This document shows positions 55,169 through 64,000 of a stretch of DNA of 64,000 bases, piece by piece. Position 1 is the stretch's first letter, and the number at the start of each line of letters is the position of its first letter. A program made the position numbers and the translations under genes. Below the pieces are notes generated by a model. It ran no database searches and was not told the DNA's origin. It was given only the letters and a program-made list of their open reading frames with translations. Origin of the DNA: UBA7803 sp034522075 (GTDB taxonomy: Bacteria > Pseudomonadota > Gammaproteobacteria > Pseudomonadales > Azotimanducaceae); NCBI GenBank assembly GCA_034522075.1, contig JAXHLO010000003.1, forward strand, positions 50,941-114,940, written 5' to 3'.

Positions 55169-55236
55169 CCGCTGCTCCGGCGCGTGCGCATTTTGCACGC
55201 ATCCTTTCCTCCCTCTCCCCGAGGCCGGAGCAGCGG
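55169..55236 (+). terminator. nested inverted repeat after ald
   Basis: CCGCTGCTCCGG (55169-55180) and CCGGAGCAGCGG (55225-55236) enclose a smaller GCGTGC/GCACGC hairpin (55182-55200), followed by CTCTTTCC. Probably a terminator or attenuator, without a strict T-run. Confidence 0.5.
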
Positions 55237-55346
55237 CTCTTTCCGACTCCTGAACGCGGCTGGCCGCGGCTGCCGCTTGCTCTCCCCGTGGTGCTCCGTT
55301 AGCGTCGCGGCATACACCATCCCTAGCGCGCATTCGAGGAACCGTC

Positions 55347-56733
55347 ATGGCCGACCCGCTGCACAATGAGTTTCCCGCCGGCTCGCTCGAGGCCAAAGAC
55401 CTCGAGCATCTGCTGCATCCCACGACCAATCTGAAGACCCATCATCAGGTGGGGCCGAAGATCCACGACCACGCACAGGGCGTGTACATGTGGGACAGCC
55501 AGGGTAAGCAGTACATCGAAGGCATGGCGGGGCTGTGGTGCACGGCGCTGGGCTACGGCGAAGAAGAGCTGGTCCAGGTGGCCGCCGAGCACATGCGCAA
55601 GCTGTCGTATTCTCAGTTGTTCGGCTCGAAATCCAACGAGCAGAGCATCCTGCTGGCGGAAAAGCTCAAGTCCATGGTGCCGTTTGACGCCGGCCGGGTG
55701 TTCTTCGGCGTCTCCGGCAGCGACGCCAACGATACCCAGATCAAGTTGATGTGGTACTACAACAACGTCATCGGCCGGCCGGAGAAAAAGAAGATCATCA
55801 GCCGCCGCCGCGGCTATCACGGGGTGACCGTGGCCGCGGGTTCGCTGACCGGCCTGCCGGCCTTTCATGCCCACTTCGATCTGCCCATTCCGGGGATTCT
55901 GCACACCGATTGCCCGTTCTATTACCGGGAGGCCAACGACGGCGAGTCCGAGGCGGAGTTCGTCGACCGGATCGTCGGCAATCTGGAGTCGCTCATCGAG
56001 GCCGAAGGTGCGGAGACCATCGCCGCCTTCATTGCCGAGCCGGTGATGGGCGCCGGCGGCGTCATCGTGCCGCCGGCCGGCTACTTCGACAAAGTTCAGG
56101 CGTTGCTGAAGAAGCACGACATCCTGTTCATCGACGACGAGGTCATCTGTGGCTTCGGCCGCACCGGCAGAGCGCTTCGGGGCCCAGACCATGGGCCTGG
56201 CGCCGGATACCATGAGTCTGGCCAAAGCCGTGTCCTCGGCTTATCTGCCCATGAGCGCCGTGCTCATTCCCGAATACATGTACGAGCCCATGATCGAGCC
56301 CAGCGGTCAGGTGGGCAACTTCGGCCACGGCTTCACCTACTCCGGCCACCCGGTGTGCGCTGCCGTGTCGCTGCGCGCGCTCGAAATCATGGAAGAACGG
56401 GATCTGTTCAATCATGCGGCCAGGGTCGGTGAGGCGTTCCAGCAACGTCTGCATAGGCTGGCGGATCATCCTCTGGTGGGCAACACCCGCGGTGTCGGCC
56501 TCATCGGTGCGGTGGAACTGGTGGCCGACAAGGCGACGAAGCGCGCCTTCGACACCGCCCAGGGCGTAGGCGCCTATGCCATGGGCCGCTGCGAGGCCAA
56601 TGGGCTCATCGTCCGGGCACTCGGTGACAGCCTGGCGCTGTGTCCGCCGCTGATCATCACCGATAAGCAGGTGGACGAGGTGTTCAGCAAGCTGGAGAAA
56701 GCGCTGGACGAGACCCGGGCCTGGCTGGCCTGA
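55347..56733 (+). CDS. class III (omega) aminotransferase, frameshift near 56165
   Basis: About 461 residues after one shift near 56165 (IDDEVICGFGRTG then RFGAQTMGLAPDTMSL). The PLP fold is evident: HDHAQGVYMWDSQGKQYIEG, FFGVSGSDANDTQIKLMWYY, ISRRRGYHGVTVAAGSLTGL, IDDEVICGFGRTG (Asp), TMSLAKAVSSAYLPMSAVLI (catalytic Lys) and HGFTYSGHPVCAAVSLRALE. It resembles omega-amino acid:pyruvate and polyamine:pyruvate transaminases (SpuC-type), which use pyruvate and give L-alanine, the Ald substrate. It converges 5 bases from a glutamine synthetase-like gene. Confidence 0.88.
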
Positions 56734-56737
56734 GTAT

Positions 56738-58144
56738 TCAGGCCATCTCGAGGAAGCGTTCGAGTTCTTTGTCGGTGACCATGTGGGCGAACTGCTCCGC
56801 CTGAGCGAGCCGGGTTCCGGCGTACATGGCCACGAAGTCCTCGCCGAACAGCTCGGCGGCGATGCTCGAGGTGCTGAACCGCTCGATGGCCTGGCGGAAG
56901 GTGCCCGGGAAGTGCTGGGCCTCGGGAATGCTGTCTACCCGCTCGTAGCTCGAGCCACTCATGGGTGTGGCGGGTTCCACTTTGTTTTCGATGCCCCACA
57001 TGGCAGCCGCCAGCAGGCAGGTTGCCACCAGGTAGGGGTTGGAATCCGACCCCGGCACCCGCAGTTCGATGCGCTGGGCGCTGGGTTTGCCGGCGATCAC
57101 GCGAATGGCGCAGGTGCGGTTCTCCACGCCCCAGGTCGCGGCGATGGGGGCGAAGGCGCCGGGGGCCAGACGTTTGAAGGAGTTGACGTTGGGCGCCATC
57201 ATCAGCAGCAGCTCCGGCAGCAGGGTCTGCAGCCCGCCCACCGCGTGGCGCTGCGTGTCACTCATGGTGCTCTCACCGCGGCTGCTGTGAAAAAGCTGCC
57301 TGCCCCGGGTGTTCTTCAGTGAAAAGTGCACGTGGCCGCTCTGGCCGTCGTCGTCGGCGATGGGCCGGGCCATGAACGACAGCAGCATGTCGTGGCGCGC
57401 AGCCAGGGATTTCACGTGGGTCTTGAACAGCGCCGCATCGTCTACGGCGGCGAAGCCGGGACGGTGACTCAAGGCCACCTCGCCCATGCTTGCGGCCTGC
57501 TCCCAGTGCATGCTCGAGATGGGGATCTCCATGGTTTCGCACATGTTGCGCATTTCTTTGAACAACTGCGCCCACAGGCTCTGATGCATCACCCCGCCGT
57601 AGGTCGAGACTTCGTTGAGGAGCTTGGGCCGCTGGAACCCTTTGGCGCGCAGAGAGTCCGCCGTCTCCTTGAACAGCCGGAACTCGTACTCGAAAGCGAA
57701 CGTGGGGATGATGCCGGCGGCCTCGGCCCGTGCCAGAGTGCGGCGGAACAGCCGGCGCGGGTCCCACTGCCCGCCCTTGGTACCGTCGCTGTACTCCACG
57801 AAGAACAGCAGATCACTCTCGGTTTCCTCGAACGGCAGCAGGCGCGGCCACGCCCAGTCCACGTCGCAGCGCTCGTCGGCGAAATCCTGATCCAGCGTCA
57901 GATAGCCTTCGGGAATCAGTTTGATGTCGCCGAAATCCAGCATGAAGTTGTCGGCGGAGAACGGGATGCCTTCGTCCAGGGCGCTTTCCAGCTTGCTCAC
58001 CGAGACGGTTTTGCCACGCAACTGCCCCTGCAGGTCGACGAAGGCGACGGTGGCATAGCGGCTGCCGCGGCGTTTGAGTAGTTGCTTGAGACCCGTTTCC
58101 GCGCTGCCGGCGCCCCTGCGCCCGTCGTTGCTAGCTCTCGCCAT
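56738..58144 (-). CDS. glutamine synthetase-family enzyme (PuuA/gamma-glutamylpolyamine synthetase type)
   Basis: 468 residues with the GS catalytic domain: FEYEFRLFKETADSL (metal Glu), SMHWEQAASMGEVAL, DDGQSGHVHFSLKN, FKRLAPGAFAPIAATWGVEN (Arg/Lys ATP site) and RIELRVPGSDSNPYL (Glu/Arg). No adenylylation-site Tyr loop is seen at the C-terminus. In this family the ammonia acceptor is often an amine such as putrescine, ethanolamine or glutamate-gamma-substituted compounds. The adjacent aminotransferase suggests amine catabolism. Upstream is the divergent MCC beta gene. Confidence 0.88.
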   Translation of the reverse strand: MARASNDGRRGAGSAETGLKQLLKRRGSRYATVAFVDLQGQLRGKTVSVSKLESALDEGIPFSADNFMLDFGDIKLIPEGYLTLDQDFADERCDVDWAWPRLLPFEETESDLLFFVEYSDGTKGGQWDPRRLFRRTLARAEAAGIIPTFAFEYEFRLFKETADSLRAKGFQRPKLLNEVSTYGGVMHQSLWAQLFKEMRNMCETMEIPISSMHWEQAASMGEVALSHRPGFAAVDDAALFKTHVKSLAARHDMLLSFMARPIADDDGQSGHVHFSLKNTRGRQLFHSSRGESTMSDTQRHAVGGLQTLLPELLLMMAPNVNSFKRLAPGAFAPIAATWGVENRTCAIRVIAGKPSAQRIELRVPGSDSNPYLVATCLLAAAMWGIENKVEPATPMSGSSYERVDSIPEAQHFPGTFRQAIERFSTSSIAAELFGEDFVAMYAGTRLAQAEQFAHMVTDKELERFLEMA

Positions 58145-58255
58145 GGTGATTCATGCTCCTCAGTTTGCCGGGGAATGGTGTATGGTTCCGGCAGCGGGAT
58201 TGTGCCATGCCTGGGGGCGATTGACTCCCCGGGTAAGGGTGTTCGGGAAGGATGC

Positions 58256-59880
58256 ATGGCGGTACTGAAAAGCAGAATCGATACGGCGGGCGCCGACTTT
58301 GCGCGCAACAGGGCCCATCACGAATCTCTCGCTGCAGCACTCAGGGGTCAGGTGGAAGAAATCGTCGCGGGCGGCGATGAGCGGGCCCGCGACCGCCACA
58401 CGGCGCGCGGCAAGCTGCTGCCCCGCGACCGCCTGGCCGGGCTGCTGGATCCGGGGGCGCCGTTTCTGGAAGTGGGGCAACTGGCCGGATACGAGTTGTA
58501 TGACGAGCGCATTCCGGCCGCCGGCATCATCACCGGTATCGGCCGGGTGTGTGGTATCGAGTGCATGATCGTCGTCAACGACGCAACGGTAAAAGGCGGC
58601 ACCTACTATCCGCTCACGGTGAAAAGCACCTGCGCGCCCAGGAGATCGCTCTGAGAGAATCGCCTGCCCTGCGTGTATCTCGTGGACTCCGGCGGCGCCT
58701 TCCTGCCCAAGCAGGACGAGGTGTTCCCGGACCGCGACCACTTCGGGCGGATTTTCTTCAACCAGTCGAATATGTCCGCGAAAGGCATTCCGCAGATCGC
58801 CGTGGTCATGGGCTCCTGCACCGCCGGCGGCGCCTACGTGCCGGCCATGGCGGACGAGGCCATCATCGTGCGCGAACAGGGCACCATCTTCCTGGGCGGC
58901 CCGCCGCTGGTGAAGGCGGCCACCGGCGAAGAGGTGACCGCCGAGGAGCTGGGCGGCGCGCGACGTCCACAGCCGCGCACGTCCGGGGTGGCCGACCATC
59001 TGCGCCAACGAACGACGCGCCACGCCCTGGCGCATGGCCCGGCGCATGCGCTCGGCCGACCTGAACACCGCAAGCAGCACGACTGCGGATGCTGCGCGAG
59101 CCGCGCGCCGCCGCGCCTCGATCCGGAGCGAGCTCTACGGCGTCGTGCCCGACGATACCCGCAAGCCCTACGACATCCGCGAGGTGATCGCCCGCCTGGT
59201 GGACGGCTCCGAGTTCGACGAGTTCAAGCAGCTCTACGGCACCACCCTGGTGTGCGGCTTCGCCCGCATCCACGGCTACCCGGTGGGCATCATCGCCAAC
59301 AACGGCATCCTGTTCTCGGAGTCCGCGCTCAAGGGCGCGCACTTCGTCGAGCTGTGCTGCCAGCGCAAGATCCCGCTGGTGTTTCTGCAGAACATCACCG
59401 GCTTCATGGTGGGCAGGAAGTACGAGGCCGGCGGCATCGCCCGCGACGGCGCCAAGCTGGTGACTGCGGTTTCCACGGCGCGAGTGCCGAAGCTCACCGT
59501 GATCGTCGGCGGCAGCTTCGGCGCCGGCAACTACGGCATGTGCGGGCGCGCCTACAACCCGCGCTTGCTGTGGATGTGGCCCAATGCGCGGATCTCCGTG
59601 ATGGGCGGCGAGCAGGCCGCCAACGTGCTGGCCCAGGTCAAGCGCGACAACCTGGAAGCCCGCGGCGAAGAACTGGCCACGGAAGGACGAGCAGCAGACG
59701 TTCACAGGACCAGTCGCGCAGCAGTACGAGCACCAGGGCCATCCCTACTACGCCAGCGCCCGGCTGTGGGACGACGGCATCATCGACCCCCGGGACACGC
59801 GCAAGGTGCTCGCCCTGGGGCTGTCGACGGCCTTGAATGCACCCATCGAGGACACCCGTTTCGGTGTCTTCCGGATGTAG
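58256..59880 (+). pseudogene. mccB: methylcrotonoyl-CoA carboxylase beta (carboxyltransferase) subunit, frameshifted
   Basis: About 541 residues in the right order: GDERARDRHTARGKLLPRDR, CMIVVNDATVKGGTYYPLTV, VYLVDSGGAFLPKQDEVFPD, HFGRIFFNQSNMSAKGIPQI, SCTAGGAYVPAMADEAIIVR, EFDEFKQLYGTTLVCGFARI, VFLQNITGFMVGRKYEAGGI, GGSFGAGNYGMCGRAYNPRL and DDGIIDPRDTRKVLALGLST. These are carboxyltransferase CoA and biotin sites. Shifts lie near 58625-58670, 58960-59100 and 59685. It carboxylates 3-methylcrotonyl-CoA in leucine degradation. ATG 58256 follows GGAAGGATGC. Confidence 0.85.
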
Positions 59881-59889
59881 GGCCAGGCC

Positions 59890-61866
<1,977 letters not shown>

Positions 61867-61869
61867 CAC

Positions 61870-63585
61870 TCAGCCGGCGCTGAGTTTCAGACCGACTTTG
61901 GTGATGGTGTCGCCGTCGGTTTCCCGCACCACGAACTGCACCGGGTCGAGTTCCACCCGGTCGCCCACCACCGGGTGCGGATAACGCCTGCTGATGTACT
62001 CACTGATGGTCAACCCGGCAACGGCATCGTCGGCGGAGAATCCGTACATGGTGCTCAGCTCACCCACCGTGGCCGAGGGTGCAATGACGAACTCACCGAA
62101 GAACTGGCGTTCACCGAGGCGCTCGGGTTCGCGTTCGCCGACGATGCGGCGGTCGAGCTTCTCGAGTTCCGTCGGCCTGGCCAGCAGATAGATCTGGTCT
62201 CCCATGGTGAGCGCATCGACCTGGTCGAGCTGCAATACTTTGCCCTGGCGGATGGCCACCATGGGCCGTGCGTCTCCGGGCCATTGCAGATCCAGCGGCG
62301 AGCGATCGATGAGGGGGCTGTCCGCTTCGATGCTGTAGCCCACCAGTTCGTATTCTTCCTGGCCGGGCATGCCGAGCTCGATACGCTGCATGCGCCCGCT
62401 GCGGGACGGCACTTCGAGTTTCAGCAGCCGCGCCAGCGGCGCAATGGTCCAACCCTGCAGCAGCAGGCTCACCAGCACCACGAAGAAAGCCAGATTGAAG
62501 TAGGTCTGCCAGTTTTCCAGCCCCGCCATCCAGGGAAACAGCGCGAGAATGATCGGCACTGCGCCGCGCAGGCCTACCCAGGCCACGAAGACCTGCTCCC
62601 GCCAGGCGAAACGGAACGGCAGCAGGCAGACCATGACCGCAGCGGGGCGGGCAATGAAGATGAGGGCCAGGCCGATGAGCAGCGCACTGCCGGCGTGCGG
62701 CAGCAGATCCATGGGGGTGACCAGCATGCCGAGCATGAGGAACATGGTGATCTGGCTCAGCCACGCTGCGCCGTCGAGGAAGCGCTGAATGTTGTAGAGC
62801 CCGCGCGACACCCGGCTGCTCATGGTCAGCCCCGCCAGGTACACGGCGAGGAAACCGCTGGCTTCGAACATGGATGCCAGCCCGAAACTGAACAGAGCGC
62901 CGAACAGGACCAGCAGGGGGTAGAGACCGGCATTCAGGGTTATGCGGGTCACCATGGCCGCCAGTGCCATGCCGGACAGCACCCCCACGGCGGCGCCGGC
63001 GGCCATCTGCCAGAGAAAGTAGGGCAGGGCCAGCCAGCCCGGCGTCACCCCGGACACCAGCGCTTCCACCATCACGATGGTCAGAAACACGGCCATGGGA
63101 TCGTTGGCGCCGGATTCGATCTCCAGCGTGGATGCCACCCGTTCCTTGAGCGCCATGCCGCGTCCGTGCAGCAGCGAGAACACCGCCGCCGCGTCGGTGG
63201 AACCGACGATGGCGCCCAACAGCATGGCCTCGATCCAGCCGATGCCGAGCACCTGCATCGCCACCGCGGCGGTGATGGCGGCGGTGATGATCACCCCAAC
63301 CGTGGCCAGTCCCAGTGCCGGGCTGAGTGCGACGCGGAAAGCGCGGCGGTTGGTGCGCAGGCCGCCGTCGAAAAGGATGACGGCCAGAGAGGCGGAGCCG
63401 ATGAGGTGCGCCGAGGTGACGTCGCTGTACTGAATGCCCAGCAGACCGTCTTCGCCGGCCAGCATGCCGACGAACAGATACAGCAGCAGCACCGGAATGC
63501 CCAATCGCGGACTGATACTGCTCGACAGCACGCTGATGACGATCAGCAGGCTGACCAGTGCGATGACGGTTCCGGTGACTTCCAT
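61870..63585 (-). CDS. potassium/proton antiporter, NhaP2/CvrA type
   Basis: 571 residues: about 12 membrane helices of a CPA1 exchanger, with GIPVLLLYLFVGMLAGEDGL, AILGSTDAAAVFS-like segment GAIVGSTDAAAVFSLLHGRG (the conserved Asp pair region) and VGLRGAVPIILALFPWMAGL, followed by a TrkA-C/RCK_C domain (YSIEADSPLIDRSPLDLQWP) and a CorC/HlyC-like C-terminal domain (RRYPHPVVGDRVELDPVQFV). It exchanges K+ (or Na+) for H+ and is controlled by its regulatory domains. It is antisense between the MCC and isovaleryl-CoA dehydrogenase genes. Confidence 0.92.
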   Translation of the reverse strand: MEVTGTVIALVSLLIVISVLSSSISPRLGIPVLLLYLFVGMLAGEDGLLGIQYSDVTSAHLIGSASLAVILFDGGLRTNRRAFRVALSPALGLATVGVIITAAITAAVAMQVLGIGWIEAMLLGAIVGSTDAAAVFSLLHGRGMALKERVASTLEIESGANDPMAVFLTIVMVEALVSGVTPGWLALPYFLWQMAAGAAVGVLSGMALAAMVTRITLNAGLYPLLVLFGALFSFGLASMFEASGFLAVYLAGLTMSSRVSRGLYNIQRFLDGAAWLSQITMFLMLGMLVTPMDLLPHAGSALLIGLALIFIARPAAVMVCLLPFRFAWREQVFVAWVGLRGAVPIILALFPWMAGLENWQTYFNLAFFVVLVSLLLQGWTIAPLARLLKLEVPSRSGRMQRIELGMPGQEEYELVGYSIEADSPLIDRSPLDLQWPGDARPMVAIRQGKVLQLDQVDALTMGDQIYLLARPTELEKLDRRIVGEREPERLGERQFFGEFVIAPSATVGELSTMYGFSADDAVAGLTISEYISRRYPHPVVGDRVELDPVQFVVRETDGDTITKVGLKLSAG

Positions 63586-63694
63586 GCGGCCATGATACCC
63601 GGTGCTACGAAACGCGGCAGGGAACGTTAGAATGGGGGGAGATGCCGCCTGCGCCCTGCCGCGGCGCACGCATGACCGTCAGGAGGCTACCCCA

Positions 63695-64000
63695 ATGTTT
63701 CAGTTCGACTTCGGCCTCGGCGAGACCATCGACATGCTGCGCGACAGCGTGGCGGGGTTCGCCCGTGCCGAGATTGCACCCGCGGCAGCAGATGAGATGA
63801 CCGCGGCAACCTGTTCCCGCGCGACCTGTGGCCGAAACTCGGCGACCTGGGCCTGCTCGGCATCACGGTGGAGGAGGCCTACGGCGGTTCTGAGCTCGGC
63901 TATCTGGCCCATTGCGTGGCCATGGAGGAAATCAGCCGCGCATCGGCGTCGGTAGGCCTGTCATACGGAGCGCATTCCAACCTGTGCGTCAATAGGATGG
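63695..64000 (+). CDS. acyl-CoA (isovaleryl-CoA) dehydrogenase, start only, frameshift near 63795
   Basis: The first 100 codons, cut by the window end. FQFDFGLGETIDMLRDSVAG and FARAEIAPAAADE, then after a shift near 63795 DRGNLFPRDLWPKLGDLGLL, GITVEEAYGGSELGYLAHCV, AMEEISRASASVGLSYGAHS and NLCVNR. The last segments match isovaleryl-CoA dehydrogenase (LiuA/Ivd), the step before methylcrotonyl-CoA carboxylase. The ATG follows AGGAGGCTACCCCA. Confidence 0.85.

Noticed and set aside
61975..63630. 551-codon open frame on the plus strand
   Set aside because: Antisense shadow of the antiporter, with a Gln/His-rich composition and no recognisable domain.

Overview
The window is one continuous stretch of GC-rich bacterial chromosome (roughly 60-65% G+C by eye). 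Gene content points to an aerobic, heterotrophic gammaproteobacterium: YgiQ, ArfB, TesB, PBP4/DacB, a truncated HtpX, AldR-type Lrp/AsnC control of ald, an NhaP2-type antiporter, TonB-dependent receptors, and dispersed GTGGGAGCG-type REP palindromes. I cannot name a genus. No rRNA, tRNA, CRISPR array, intact insertion sequence or phage gene was recognised. Many genes carry frameshifts, clustered near 4.2, 7.0, 20.5-28.2, 30.0-31.1, 43.6-43.9, 56.2, 58.6-61.0 and 63.8 kb. One gene (30.9-32.5 kb) has compensating shifts, so at least part of this is probably sequence or assembly error rather than decay.

Layout. (1) 1-8981, minus strand: a seven-gene operon. It runs from a LitR/CarH-like MerR regulator through an SDR, a photolyase/cryptochrome-like protein, a TIGR01777 SDR, a flavoprotein/cNMP/4Fe-4S fusion, a b-type membrane protein and an FHA-multiheme cytochrome c. 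It looks like a light- or stress-responsive regulon joined to a membrane electron-transfer chain. (2) 9.1-19.7 kb: housekeeping and catabolic genes (tesB, ygiQ, DUF1330-like, LEA14-like lipoprotein, aldo/keto reductase, arfB, type B carboxylesterase, Vgb-like propeller, YtcJ-like amidohydrolase), with REP palindromes between genes and, strikingly, inside two of them. (3) 19.9-29.1 kb: two broken TonB-dependent receptors flanking a terminator, a class C-like group II intron fragment and two broken glycosyltransferases. (4) 29.7-35 kb, minus: an exported redox operon of PQQ dehydrogenase, monoheme cytochrome c, Tat-exported flavin amine oxidase, diheme cytochrome c and RidA. (5) 35.2-49.7 kb: amino-acid permease, small lipoprotein, Zn-ADH, saccharopine-dehydrogenase-like protein, beta-lactamase-like hydrolase, flippase-like membrane protein, CDP-alcohol phosphatidyltransferase, SDR, DacB, two alpha/beta hydrolases, a miniaturised htpX and a long coiled-coil/HhH protein. 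(6) 50-58 kb: alanine-centred nitrogen metabolism (cytochrome c4, alr, TPR protein, SDR, Lrp, ald, class III aminotransferase, glutamine synthetase-like enzyme). (7) 58.2-64 kb: leucine/isovalerate catabolism (both methylcrotonyl-CoA carboxylase subunits, start of an isovaleryl-CoA dehydrogenase) split by an antisense K+/H+ antiporter.

The most unusual items are the photolyase-electron-transfer operon, REP palindromes that read through coding genes in one conserved frame, the PQQ/flavin/RidA exported operon, the intron fragment abutting a terminator, and the htpX gene that has lost two internal blocks in frame.
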